50,264 bases of DNA from Mycobacterium sp. UM_WGJ (GTDB lineage Bacteria; Actinomycetota; Actinomycetes; Mycobacteriales; Mycobacteriaceae). The DNA lies in NCBI RefSeq assembly GCF_000455125.1, contig NZ_AUWR01000075.1, positions 1 through 50,264 of the forward strand. Reading direction: 5' to 3'. The position numbers and the translations under genes are program-made. Every line of letters begins with the position of its first letter. The stretch's first letter is position 1. Below, piece by piece: positions 34,397 to 42,975 of this stretch. The notes under the pieces are model-generated. The model worked only from the letters and a program-made list of their open reading frames with translations, had not been told where the DNA came from and searched no databases.

Positions 34397-37300
34397 ATGA
34401 ATCGTCGTCACAGCAGCAGTCAGCGTGGCACTCAGCCGGAGGTGCGCTCGCGGCGCCGCAACCGGGTGGCCGGCGCCAGCAGCGCCGTCGCCGCGTTCCT
34501 GGCTTTCGGCATGGCGCCGTTGGCTTCGGCGCCCCCGGCGCAGGCCGACCTCGATGATCTGTTCAACTTCGATTGGCTCTCCGACATGTTCCCGCAGTCG
34601 GATGCCTCGCCGGCGGACTTCAGCTTCAACTTCGAGCCCATGCCCGCGGCGGACTTCGGCACGGACCTGTTCACCAACTTGTTCTACAACCCGCTCCACA
34701 TGGTGATGGAGTTCTGGATCAATAACCCGTTGGGCGAGTTGGTCAACGGTGCCATCAACGACATCTCCGGGTTGTACCTGATCGGTGATGGTGCCGACGG
34801 AACAGCTCTCAATCCCGATGGCGGTGACGGTGGCTTGTGGTTCGGCGACGGTGGCGCTGGCTGGAGCAGCGACGCGGCCGGTGTTGCCGGCGGTAACGGC
34901 GGCAGCGCCCTCGGCTGGATCGGCAACGGCGGTGACGGTGGGGCCGGCGGCGCCGGCGCGGCGGGCGGCGACGGTGGCGCCGGTGGCTGGTTCATGGGCC
35001 TTGGTGGTGACGGTGGCGCCGGCGGCGACGCCATCACTGCCGGCTTCAGCGGCGGTGCCGGTGGTGACGGCGGTGCCGCGGTGGCCTGGTTCTTCGGCAC
35101 GGGCGGTAACGGCGGTGCCGGCGGTGACGGTGCTAATGGCGCGGCCGGCACATTCGCCAACGGCGGCAGCGGCAACGGCGGCACCGGTGGTAGCGCCGGC
35201 GTTGGCGGTGACGGTGGCCGCAGTGGCTACACCCTCGGCGCCGGCGGCAACGGCGGCGCGGCCGGCACCGCCGGCAACGGCGGCGTGGGGGCTGCCGGTG
35301 ACGCCACTCACCTCAACGGTGGTAACGGCGGCTGGGCCGGTAGCGGCGCCGCCGGCGGTGTCGGCGGTGAGAAGTTCAACGGCCCCCTCGGTGGGGCCGG
35401 CCAGCTCGGCGCCAGCTCAGCCGGCGGTGCCGGTGGCGCCGGCGGCGACGCGGCCAAGGACGGCACCGGTGCCTTCCTCGGCAACGGCGGCATGGGCGGT
35501 TCCGGCGGCCAAGGCGGCGGCCTGGGCTACGGGGCCAAGTTCGGCATCGGCGCGGACGGCGGCAGCGGGGGTGCGGGCGGTGCCGGCATCAACGGCGGCC
35601 TCGGCGGTAGTGGCGGCAGTGGCGGCGGCGGCTTCGGTACTGGCACCGGGGGCGCCGGTGGTAACGGCGGTGCCGGTGGTGCCGCGACCGGTTCCGCACT
35701 AGCTGCGGGCGTCGGCGGGGCCGGCGGTCAGGGCGGCTTCGGCGGTAGCGGCAACGGCACCGGGGCAGCAGGTAACGGTGGCGCCGGTGGAGCCGGTGGT
35801 GCTGGCGCCACCAACGACGCCACCGTGAAGACCACCGGTGGAGCGGGCGGCGGCGGCGGTATGGGCGGGTTCGGCTCCAGGGGCCCCGGCGGCAACGGCG
35901 GGGCCGGTGGTGCCGGCGGTACCGGCACCTTCGCCGGCGGTAACGGCGGCGCCGGCGGTAACGGCGCGAATTACGCCTCCAACGGCGGCATCGGTGGCGC
36001 TGGCGGTAGCGCTACCGGCTGGAACAACGGGACCGGTGTCTACAGCATGGGCGGCAACGGCGGCTCTGGTGGCTATGGCGGCGGCGGGTCCGGCTTCACG
36101 GGTGCCAATGGCGGCAATGGCGGTGTCGGTGGTGCCGGTGGTGCCGGCGCGGCCACCGGCGTCAGCGTGGGCGGCAATGGCGGTGCGGGCGGTGCCGGCG
36201 GTGCCGGCGGAGCCGGCCTCACCGGCGGCACGACGAATGGCGGTAACGGCGCTGCCGGTGGTGCCGGCGGCAGCGGCACGGTCATCGGCGGCAACGGCGG
36301 TGCCGGCGGCGCTGCCGGTCAGCCCGGCGGTACGGCTGGCGCCGGCGGTAATGGCGGCGCCAGCAGCGGCAGCGCGGTGGCGGCGATCGGGAACCCCCTC
36401 GGCATCGCACCCGGTGACGCTCATGCCGGTAACGGCGGTGACGGTGGTGCCGGTGGCGGCCAGGGCGGTAACGGCGGCGCCGCTACCGGCACGGCCAACG
36501 GCGGTAACGGTGGTAACGGCGGTGCCGGCACGGCCGGAGCGGCCGGAGCGGCCGGTAGCGCACTGGCCGGCAAGGCCGGTGGTAACGGCGGTGACGGCGC
36601 GGCCGGCAACGCGGGTGGCAAGGGCGGCGCCGGCGGTTCCGCGACCACCGGTGACGGCGGCCAGGGCGGCAACGGCGGAGTCGGTGGCACCGGTGGCACC
36701 GGTGGCGCCGGCGGTAACGGCGGTACCGACGCCAGTGGCAACGGCTTGGCCGGCGGTAATGGCGGCAAGGGCGGCGCGGGCGGCACCGGCGGCGCGGCCG
36801 GCGCGGGCGGCGCCAGCACCAGCGGAACCGCTGGTGCCGCAGGAACCGTCGGACTCGATGGCAGTGGTGGCCAAGGTGGCGCCGGCGGCAACGGCGGGGC
36901 CGGAGCCGCAGGCACTGACGGCGCGGCCGGCGGCAACGGCACCAACGGCGGTAACGGCGGCAGCGCCGGCAACGGCGGGGCCGGTGGTACCTCGGGCACC
37001 GGCGCCGCCGGCAGCGGCGGAGTCGGTGGCACCGGCGGCGCTGCCGGTGCAGGCGGTAACGGAGGCGCCGGCAGTCAGGGCCAAGACGGCGGTAACGGCG
37101 GCAACGGCGGGGTCGGCGGTAAGGCCGGCGTCGGCGGCGCGGCCGGTACCAGCACCAGCGGACCCGCTGGAACTGTCGGCGGCGATGGCGACGGCGGTGC
37201 CGGCGGTGCCGGCGGTAACGGCGGGGTCGGCGGTGCCGGCGCGGTGGGCGCTAACCACTCGAACGCGGCCGGTGGTAACGGCAGCGCTGCCGGTGATGGA

Positions 37301-37774
37301 GGCAACGGCGGCAAGGGCGGTGCCGGTGGCACCTCCGTCGCTGGTAGCGGCGGGGCCGGCGGGGACGGCGGCCTTGCCGGTGCGGGTGGTGCCGGTGGAG
37401 CTGGCGGCAACGGCGGAACCAACGCCACCGGCGACGGATTCGACGGCGGCAACGGCGCGGTCGGTGGCACCGGCGGCAACGGCGGCACCGGCGGAGCCGG
37501 CGGTGCCAGCACCAGTGGCGCGGCGGGCTCGGACGGCACTGACCGGGCAGGCGGGTCCGGCGGTGCCGGCGGGGCGGGCGGCAAGGGCGGTACCGCCCAG
37601 GGCGCTGGCAACACCGGCGGCGATGGCGGCGACGGCGCGAACGGTGGCAAGGGCGGCAGCCCGGCTGGTCCCGGCGGGGCCGGTGGGGCGGCCGGAACCG
37701 GCGGCACCGGAACCGGCGGTGCCGGCAACGGCGCCCCCGGCACCCCGGGCACTGACGGCGCGCCCGGCGCGTAG
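34397..37774 (+). CDS. PGRS-repeat protein with a Sec signal in place of the PE domain
   Basis: This 1125-residue protein begins with a basic segment (RSRRRNRVAGASS) and a Sec-type signal (AVAAFLAFGMAPLASAPPAQA, cleavage near residue 50). A unique acidic/aromatic stretch with repeated FN and DF residues follows, then NPLGELVNGAINDISGLYLI and GDGADGTALNPDGGDGGLWF. The latter is the linker normally found between PE and PGRS. From about residue 140 it is PGRS: GGxGGxGG triplets rich in Gly, Ala and Asn. It ends GAPGTPGTDGAPGA with no anchor. Classical PE_PGRS proteins need ESX-5; here a general secretory route is implied. An AGGAGAGGT ribosome-binding site precedes the ATG. Internal long-period repeats are listed separately. 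Confidence 0.9.
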   Translation: MNRRHSSSQRGTQPEVRSRRRNRVAGASSAVAAFLAFGMAPLASAPPAQADLDDLFNFDWLSDMFPQSDASPADFSFNFEPMPAADFGTDLFTNLFYNPLHMVMEFWINNPLGELVNGAINDISGLYLIGDGADGTALNPDGGDGGLWFGDGGAGWSSDAAGVAGGNGGSALGWIGNGGDGGAGGAGAAGGDGGAGGWFMGLGGDGGAGGDAITAGFSGGAGGDGGAAVAWFFGTGGNGGAGGDGANGAAGTFANGGSGNGGTGGSAGVGGDGGRSGYTLGAGGNGGAAGTAGNGGVGAAGDATHLNGGNGGWAGSGAAGGVGGEKFNGPLGGAGQLGASSAGGAGGAGGDAAKDGTGAFLGNGGMGGSGGQGGGLGYGAKFGIGADGGSGGAGGAGINGGLGGSGGSGGGGFGTGTGGAGGNGGAGGAATGSALAAGVGGAGGQGGFGGSGNGTGAAGNGGAGGAGGAGATNDATVKTTGGAGGGGGMGGFGSRGPGGNGGAGGAGGTGTFAGGNGGAGGNGANYASNGGIGGAGGSATGWNNGTGVYSMGGNGGSGGYGGGGSGFTGANGGNGGVGGAGGAGAATGVSVGGNGGAGGAGGAGGAGLTGGTTNGGNGAAGGAGGSGTVIGGNGGAGGAAGQPGGTAGAGGNGGASSGSAVAAIGNPLGIAPGDAHAGNGGDGGAGGGQGGNGGAATGTANGGNGGNGGAGTAGAAGAAGSALAGKAGGNGGDGAAGNAGGKGGAGGSATTGDGGQGGNGGVGGTGGTGGAGGNGGTDASGNGLAGGNGGKGGAGGTGGAAGAGGASTSGTAGAAGTVGLDGSGGQGGAGGNGGAGAAGTDGAAGGNGTNGGNGGSAGNGGAGGTSGTGAAGSGGVGGTGGAAGAGGNGGAGSQGQDGGNGGNGGVGGKAGVGGAAGTSTSGPAGTVGGDGDGGAGGAGGNGGVGGAGAVGANHSNAAGGNGSAAGDGGNGGKGGAGGTSVAGSGGAGGDGGLAGAGGAGGAGGNGGTNATGDGFDGGNGAVGGTGGNGGTGGAGGASTSGAAGSDGTDRAGGSGGAGGAGGKGGTAQGAGNTGGDGGDGANGGKGGSPAGPGGAGGAAGTGGTGTGGAGNGAPGTPGTDGAPGA
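36715..37600 (+). repeat. Long-period duplication inside the PGRS domain
   Basis: The modules NGGTDASGNGLAGGNG (about residue 773) with GGASTSGTAG (about 806), and NGGTNATGDGFDGGNG (about 1004) with GGASTSGAAG (about 1037), are separated by the same 231 residues. A related GTSTSGPAGTVGGDG lies between (about 918). This indicates segmental duplication of blocks of about 110-120 residues on top of the GGxGGx triplet repeat. Confidence 0.6.
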
Positions 37775-37793
37775 CCGACAGCGCAACGCGACC

Positions 37794-37827
37794 ACGGTCG
37801 CCGAGTCCACCTGGGCTCGGCGACCGT
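37794..37827. terminator. Bidirectional stem-loop between the PGRS gene and the convergent hydrolase gene
   Basis: ACGGTCGCCGAG (37794-37805) and CTCGGCGACCGT (37816-37827) are perfect 12-bp arms with a 10-nt loop. Beyond one C/T mismatch the pairing extends 4 more bp (CGAC with GTCG). It lies between two convergent genes, so it can stop transcription from both sides. Confidence 0.75.
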
Positions 37828-37902
37828 TGTCGTTTCGCCACGTTTGATTCCGTATTGCCGCTCGGGTCTGAAAGGACTCGACGGCCGCTGCCGTATGCAG
37901 AA

Positions 37903-38742
37903 CTACTTGAACAGTGCGGCGATCTTCTCTTCCGGGCTGGCCGGTTCCGGCAGCGCATCGAGCGCTGCAGTACGGGGGAGGGCCACCCGGGGGTTCGCGA
38001 AGTCGCGGAACGTCTTGTCGCCCACCAGTTGTGCCAGCAGGTATCCGGTCACCAGGGCCCGCACCCGCCGCTGGGTGCGCCGATCCGAGGTCGGCAATCC
38101 GAAGAACCCGGTCAGCCGGCGGCCCTGCGGCAAACCGGCCGGCGACACCTTGTCGATCACCCGCAGGGTGCAATGCTGCCAGGCATGGGCCAGCTCGATC
38201 GCGTTGGACCGCAGTGCCTTCGGGGCGTCGGGACTGCTGAAGACCACGCCCGGCACGTCCAGCCCCAACGCCGCCTGCTCGGCGGGCGGGGTGGTCGCGG
38301 TCGGGAAAATCGCTGCCACCGCTGTGGGTTTCACTGACAGTGTGGCTGCCGCGAAGATCGCGGCCGAACCGCCGAACCCGTGTCCGGCCACCGCGAGCCG
38401 ATCGCGGTCGACACTGATCCGACCCGGCCCCAGCCGGACCTCGGTGGCGATCTCCAGGGCGCGGCCCAAATCAGCAGCCAGATCCAGTACCGAGGGCGCC
38501 AACCCCCGTCCGGTGTCGGGAGCCGCCGCCACGATGCCCCACGAGGCGAAGTGTTCCAGCAGTCCGGCGTAGCGGTCGGTTCCGGTCAGCCAGTCGTGGC
38601 CGAATGCCACCGCGGGAAGCCGGTACCCGGACTGTGGGGTGTACACCACCCCGGCCAGGCCGGCATAGGCCAGATCGCCGCGCAGGACGCGATGCGGTCC
38701 GGGTCGGGTCAACGCGGTGTAAAGGCGCTTGATGCTGGCCAT
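37903..38742 (-). CDS. Alpha/beta-hydrolase-fold protein lacking the nucleophile serine (Rv3438-like)
   Basis: From ATG 38742 the protein has 279 residues, equal to what I recall for Rv3438, which lies at this place in M. tuberculosis. A longer frame to 38847 is possible but adds a poorly conserved, basic segment. The dienelactone-hydrolase-like core shows RLPAVAFGHDWLTG, HFASWGIVAAAPDTGRGL and LAVAGHGFGGSAAIFAAATL. At the nucleophile elbow (G-x-S-x-G), the sequence is G120-H-G122-F-G124: glycine replaces the serine. It may therefore be inactive as an esterase or use other chemistry. It is divergent from glmS, with the starts 120 bp apart. Confidence 0.85.
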   Translation of the reverse strand: MASIKRLYTALTRPGPHRVLRGDLAYAGLAGVVYTPQSGYRLPAVAFGHDWLTGTDRYAGLLEHFASWGIVAAAPDTGRGLAPSVLDLAADLGRALEIATEVRLGPGRISVDRDRLAVAGHGFGGSAAIFAAATLSVKPTAVAAIFPTATTPPAEQAALGLDVPGVVFSSPDAPKALRSNAIELAHAWQHCTLRVIDKVSPAGLPQGRRLTGFFGLPTSDRRTQRRVRALVTGYLLAQLVGDKTFRDFANPRVALPRTAALDALPEPASPEEKIAALFK

Positions 38743-38861
38743 CTGATGACCGTAACGCACGGGGGATTCGGCCAGGAGCACCTTGCTTGGCGCGCGACGG
38801 GTATCCCGCTGACCTGCGCGATTCATGGGGGCTGCCTGCCGGTGCACTACCCTGAACAGCT

Positions 38862-40730
38862 ATGTGTGGAATCGTCGGCTACGTCGGGCAACGCCCTGCT
38901 CGCGACGTCGTCGTCGAGGCCCTGCGCCGCATGGAATACCGCGGCTATGACTCCGCGGGAATCGCCGTCGTCGACGGGATCGGGCAGCTGACCGTCCGGC
39001 GTCGCGCCGGCCGGCTGGCCAACCTGGAAGCCGAACTGGCCGCGACCGATCCCGCCCTGCTGGTCGGGGGCACCGGGCTGGGCCACACCCGCTGGGCCAC
39101 CCACGGCCGCCCCACCGACCACAACGCCCACCCGCACTGCGACGCGGCCGGCAAGTTCGCCGTGGTGCACAACGGCATCATCGAGAACTTCGCGATGCTG
39201 CGCGACGAACTGGAACGCGCCGGGGTGGAGTTCACCAGCGAGACCGACAGCGAGGTGACCGTTCACCTGCTGGCCCGCCAGTACCGCGAGGGCGACACCG
39301 CCGGGGACTTCGTGGCCTCGGCGCTGGCGGTGCTGCGCCGACTGGAGGGCCACTTCACCGTGGTGTTCGCCCACGCTGATGAACCCGGCACCATCGTGGC
39401 GGCGCGTCGATCCACCCCGCTGGTGGTCGGTATCGGTGACGGCGAGATGTTCCTGGGCTCCGATGTGGCGGCGTTCATCCCGTACACCCGCGAAGCCGTC
39501 GAACTGGGCCAGGATCAGGCGGTGGTCATCACCGCCGATGGCTACCGCATCTCTGACTTCCACGGCAACGACGACACTGCCGCCGCTCGCCGATTTCACA
39601 TCGACTGGGACCTGTCGGCCGCCGAGAAGGGCGGCTATGAGTACTTCATGCTCAAAGAGATCGCCGAGCAGCCCACCGCGGTGGCCGAGACTCTGCTGGG
39701 GCACTTCGAGGACGGCCGAATCGTTCTCGACGAGCAGCGCTTGAGCGACCAAGAGTTACGTGAGATCGACAAGGTGTTCGTCGTGGCCTGCGGCACCGCC
39801 TACCACTCCGGTCTGTTGGCCAAGTACGCGATCGAGCACTGGACGCGGTTGCCGGTGGAAGTCGAGCTGGCCAGTGAGTTCCGCTACCGGGACCCGGTGC
39901 TGGATCGCAGCACGCTGGTGGTGGCGATCAGCCAGTCCGGCGAGACTGCCGACACCCTCGAGGCTGTCCGGCACGCCAAGGAGCAGAAGGCCAAGGTGCT
40001 CGCGGTCTGCAACACCAACGGCTCGCAGATTCCCCGGGAGTGCGACGCGGTGCTCTACACCCGGGCCGGGCCGGAGATCGGCGTCGCCTCCACGAAGACG
40101 TTCCTGGCGCAGATCACCGCGAACTACCTGGTCGGTCTGGCGCTGGCGCAGGCCCGGGGCACCAAATACCCCGACGAGGTCGAGCACGAGTACCGGCAAC
40201 TGGAGGCGATGCCCGACCTGGTGTCGCACGTGCTGAGTGGCATCGATTCGGTCGCCGAGTTGGCGCGGCAGTTCGCGTCGTCCAGTGCGGTGCTCTTTCT
40301 CGGCCGCCACGTCGGTTACCCGGTGGCGCTGGAAGGCGCGCTCAAGCTCAAAGAGCTGGCCTATATGCATGCCGAGGGGTTTGCCGCCGGTGAACTCAAG
40401 CACGGCCCGATCGCACTGATCGAGGACGACCTTCCGGTGATCGTCGTGATGCCCTCGCCCAAGAACGCGGCGATGCTGCATTCCAAGCTGCTGTCCAATA
40501 TTCGCGAGATCCAGGCCCGCGGTGCCGTCACCATCGTGATTGCCGAGGAGGGCGACGATACGGTGCGCCCCTACGCCGACCACCTGATCGAAATCCCTGC
40601 GGTGTCAACGTTGTACCAGCCGTTGTTGTCGACCATCCCGCTGCAGGTGTTTGCCGCCGGGGTGGCGCAGGCGCGCGGCTACGACGTGGACAAGCCGCGC
40701 AACCTGGCCAAGTCGGTCACCGTCGAGTAG
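38862..40730 (+). CDS. glmS: Glutamine-fructose-6-phosphate aminotransferase (isomerising)
   Basis: GlmS makes glucosamine-6-phosphate from fructose-6-phosphate and glutamine, the first committed step to UDP-GlcNAc, supplying GlmM encoded upstream. The 622-residue enzyme has the N-terminal amidotransferase domain starting MCGIVGYVGQRPARDVVVEA, with Cys2 becoming the nucleophile. GLGHTRWATHGRPTDHNAHP follows. Two SIS domains come after it: VACGTAYHSGLLAKY, AISQSGETADTLEAV and GAEIGVASTKTFLAQ-like (PEIGVASTKTFLAQ). The C-terminus is VDKPRNLAKSVTVE, as always. No glmS-type ribozyme is visible upstream; the spacer to the hydrolase start is only 119 bp. Confidence 0.98.
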   Translation: MCGIVGYVGQRPARDVVVEALRRMEYRGYDSAGIAVVDGIGQLTVRRRAGRLANLEAELAATDPALLVGGTGLGHTRWATHGRPTDHNAHPHCDAAGKFAVVHNGIIENFAMLRDELERAGVEFTSETDSEVTVHLLARQYREGDTAGDFVASALAVLRRLEGHFTVVFAHADEPGTIVAARRSTPLVVGIGDGEMFLGSDVAAFIPYTREAVELGQDQAVVITADGYRISDFHGNDDTAAARRFHIDWDLSAAEKGGYEYFMLKEIAEQPTAVAETLLGHFEDGRIVLDEQRLSDQELREIDKVFVVACGTAYHSGLLAKYAIEHWTRLPVEVELASEFRYRDPVLDRSTLVVAISQSGETADTLEAVRHAKEQKAKVLAVCNTNGSQIPRECDAVLYTRAGPEIGVASTKTFLAQITANYLVGLALAQARGTKYPDEVEHEYRQLEAMPDLVSHVLSGIDSVAELARQFASSSAVLFLGRHVGYPVALEGALKLKELAYMHAEGFAAGELKHGPIALIEDDLPVIVVMPSPKNAAMLHSKLLSNIREIQARGAVTIVIAEEGDDTVRPYADHLIEIPAVSTLYQPLLSTIPLQVFAAGVAQARGYDVDKPRNLAKSVTVE

Positions 40731-40743
40731 CAGGAGCCCTTCA

Positions 40744-41301
40744 GTGCGGGAATTGTTGGCGGCGGCGTGCGCCGCGTTGGCAGTGCTTATTCCGGTACCC
40801 AACGCCGGTGCGGCGAACGAGGTTCCCGACCTCGACCCGCTTTTTGACGACAGCGGACCGCTGCCGGGCTCGGTGGCTGACCTCACCGGAATCCCGGATC
40901 TGGCATTTACCACCCCGTCGGGTCTGGCCTGCCGCAAAAGTCGCGGGAAGGTGACGCACAGTGTGGCCTGTGCCGGGAACCTGGTCGGCGCCCCGGCGGG
41001 AAGCCGCAGCGTGAGCCTGGGGACCGTCCATGCCGACGGCAACGGCCCGGCGCAGTTCATGCCGATGGCGCCCGCCGGGCTCCTCGGCGATCCCGGAAAG
41101 GTTCCGACGATCATGTTGGCGCCCGGTCACAAAATCGTGTTCTGGGACTTCTCACCCACCGAATCGCTGGTGTGCGGCGCTCCGATGGGCACCGAAGTGG
41201 CCTGCGTGCTCAAGGCCGCGCGCGAGAACAGCGCCAAGAGCGGCGGCCCGACGGTGACACACGGATTCGTCATCGCCGCCCCGCACAGCGACGTCTTCTA
41301 A
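40744..41301 (+). CDS. Secreted four-cysteine protein, twin 1
   Basis: This 185-residue exported protein starts at GTG 40744 with AGGAG seven bases upstream. The signal peptide is RELLAAACAALAVLIPV, cleaved near NAGA (residue 22). The mature part has LFDDSGPLPGSVADL and four conserved cysteines (LACRKS, VACAGN, LVCGAP, VACVLK). It also has the strongly conserved APGHKIVFWDFSPTESLVCG and VTHGFVIAAPHSDVF. It is paralogous to the protein at 44019-44567. No known domain is recognised. The four cysteines suggest two disulphides. It lies 13 bp after glmS and may be cotranscribed with it. Confidence 0.85.
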   Translation: MRELLAAACAALAVLIPVPNAGAANEVPDLDPLFDDSGPLPGSVADLTGIPDLAFTTPSGLACRKSRGKVTHSVACAGNLVGAPAGSRSVSLGTVHADGNGPAQFMPMAPAGLLGDPGKVPTIMLAPGHKIVFWDFSPTESLVCGAPMGTEVACVLKAARENSAKSGGPTVTHGFVIAAPHSDVF

Positions 41302-41404
41302 CCCGCCAACGGTTCGCGGCACTGCCGGAAACCGGTTGCAGCAACTCGATTTGTGTGCCGTTGTCCGTCGAAAACTCGGCGGCAACCGCGGCGACGATGA
41401 GACG

Positions 41405-42334
41405 ATGCAGCCGTTGCTGTCGACCATCGAGCTGACATCAGGGAGAACGGGCTTGTCCAACGCCGATCCTGCCGTTCACTTCAACCGGCCCAGGCTGCTC
41501 CTGATCCTCGCTATGACGATCTTCTTCGTCGCGTCCTACGTCGTCACCGTCGCGCTGTATGAGCGCGCGGGATGCGGATGCCCGCGCCACCTCACCGAAG
41601 GACTGGCGTCGGCCGATGGCACGACCGTGACCGTCGACATCGAGGATCTCCAGACGGTGAAGGGAACCCTGACCGGCAAGGTCACCATCACCCCGGGGCC
41701 TGCACTGCTCGATCCGGTCCGGCACGGGCTCACCGAGGACCTGAGCCTCGCGGTGCACTCCGCGGTCACGCCGACGAAGCGCACCTGGACCAAAGGCACG
41801 GTGCCCGGTGAGTTCCCGGTCCCCTTGACCATCTCCGGTAATTCGTCGAAGTGGCCGTTCGATCACTACCAGACCGGGCCCATCACCGTCGACGTCGTGC
41901 GTGGTGATGCCACGATTCCCGAACGGATGTCGGTGACGTTCGTGGACCACATCGCCGGTTGGAAGAACGAGATTGTCAGCGACCGCGAGGACGGTGGCCC
42001 GTACCGCATCACGCTGCACCGGTCGCCGAGCACGATGGCTTTTGGTGCCGTGATCGTCGGTGTTTTGATCGCCTTGGCCGCGGTGGCCGTTGTGGTCGCC
42101 AACCTGACGTTGCTGGGCTGGCGCAAGTTCCAGCCGCCGATGACAACCTGGTATGCGGCAATGCTTTTCGCGGTGGTCCCGCTGAGAAACGCGCTGCCCG
42201 ACTCTCCGCCGATCGGATCCTGGATCGACGTCACGATCACGCTCTGGGTGATCGTCGCGCTGGTGATGTCGATGCTGCTGTACATCTACTGCTGGTGGCG
42301 CGACCTGAAACCCGAGCCGGTCACGCAGGCCTGA
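41405..42334 (+). CDS. DUF4436-family membrane protein
   Basis: From ATG 41405 the protein has 309 residues; a TTG at 41453 (LSNADPAVHFNRPRLL) is an alternative. It has an N-terminal membrane helix (LLLILAMTIFFVASYVVTVAL). A beta-rich extracytoplasmic domain of about 175 residues follows, with VTVDIEDLQTVKGTLTGKV and FVDHIAGWKNEIVSDRED. A C-terminal bundle of three or four helices comes last (AFGAVIVGVLIALAAVAVVV, AAMLFAVVPLRNALPD and LWVIVALVMSMLLYIYCWW). This layout, and the pairing of a lumenal domain with a P(L)RNxxPxxPPIG loop, is that of DUF4436 proteins. Function is unknown. Confidence 0.8.
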   Translation: MQPLLSTIELTSGRTGLSNADPAVHFNRPRLLLILAMTIFFVASYVVTVALYERAGCGCPRHLTEGLASADGTTVTVDIEDLQTVKGTLTGKVTITPGPALLDPVRHGLTEDLSLAVHSAVTPTKRTWTKGTVPGEFPVPLTISGNSSKWPFDHYQTGPITVDVVRGDATIPERMSVTFVDHIAGWKNEIVSDREDGGPYRITLHRSPSTMAFGAVIVGVLIALAAVAVVVANLTLLGWRKFQPPMTTWYAAMLFAVVPLRNALPDSPPIGSWIDVTITLWVIVALVMSMLLYIYCWWRDLKPEPVTQA

Positions 42335-42348
42335 CACGAGTGAGCGGC

Positions 42349-42975
42349 ATGTCCGTCACCGTCGATGAATTCCATCTTGCCGATCCGGCTGACACGTGGC
42401 GCGCGGCCGGTTTCAGCGTGGACCCCGACGACGTCTGCCGGGTGGGTGACGTCCGGCTGCGGCTGTCCGGAGGCGGCAGCGGCATCCTGGGGTGGGTATT
42501 GCGGGGCCTACCCCAAGACGGCCCGCTCGACGGCATTCCCACCTCCCGTTCCGCCGCGGCGGCCGCGGAGCCGGCCACACATCCGAACGGCGTGACCTCG
42601 ATCGATCATGTTGTGCTGTTGTCTCCCAACCTGTCTCGGACCGTGCAGGCGTTGGTCGCGGTCGGGCTGCAGTCGCGCCGGGTACGCGACGCCGAATTCG
42701 GCGGCCGGCCGATGCGGCAGATCTTCTTCCGGCTGGGGTCGGTGATCCTCGAAGTCGTCGGGTCGCCCGACGCCGCGGAGGACGGCCCGTCATCGCTGTG
42801 GGGTATCACCTACGTCGTCGCCGATATCGAGGCGACGGCGTCGTTCTTCGGCGAGCGCACGTTGCCGGTGAAGGACGCCGTGCAGCCCGGGCGCCGGATC
42901 ACCACACTGCGGCATCGCGATCTGGGCATGTCGGTCCGCACCGCGATGATCTCGCCGCCTATTCTCAGCCGATGA
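42349..42975 (+). CDS. VOC-superfamily (glyoxalase-like) protein
   Basis: This 208-residue protein starts at ATG 42349 or GTG 42340. Residues 1-80 form a lead-in domain ([20 protein letters not shown]). A vicinal-oxygen-chelate domain follows with [36 protein letters not shown] and [19 protein letters not shown]. The paired beta-alpha-beta-beta-beta halves are recognisable and His/Glu metal ligands are plausible (H of IDHV, E of ILEVVG). The substrate is unknown. Its TGA overlaps the RNase HI ATG by 4 bp, so the two are translationally coupled. Confidence 0.85.
   Translation: MSVTVDEFHLADPADTWRAAGFSVDPDDVCRVGDVRLRLSGGGSGILGWVLRGLPQDGPLDGIPTSRSAAAAAEPATHPNGVTSIDHVVLLSPNLSRTVQALVAVGLQSRRVRDAEFGGRPMRQIFFRLGSVILEVVGSPDAAEDGPSSLWGITYVVADIEATASFFGERTLPVKDAVQPGRRITTLRHRDLGMSVRTAMISPPILSR

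Noticed and set aside
34800-37770. The regular short repeats looked at as a CRISPR or satellite array.
   Set aside because: The repeats are in frame glycine-rich codons of variable length with no unique equal-length spacers, as in PGRS proteins.
35699-38173. An 824-codon open frame antisense to the PGRS gene, rich in Ala/Thr/Gly.
   Set aside because: It arises from the GGC/GCC repeat of the PGRS gene read backwards; it has no start context and runs into unrelated sequence.
38743-38861. A glmS ribozyme or riboswitch ahead of glmS.
   Set aside because: The 119-bp spacer is too short and shows none of the ribozyme's conserved pseudoknot features; that riboswitch is mainly found in Firmicutes.
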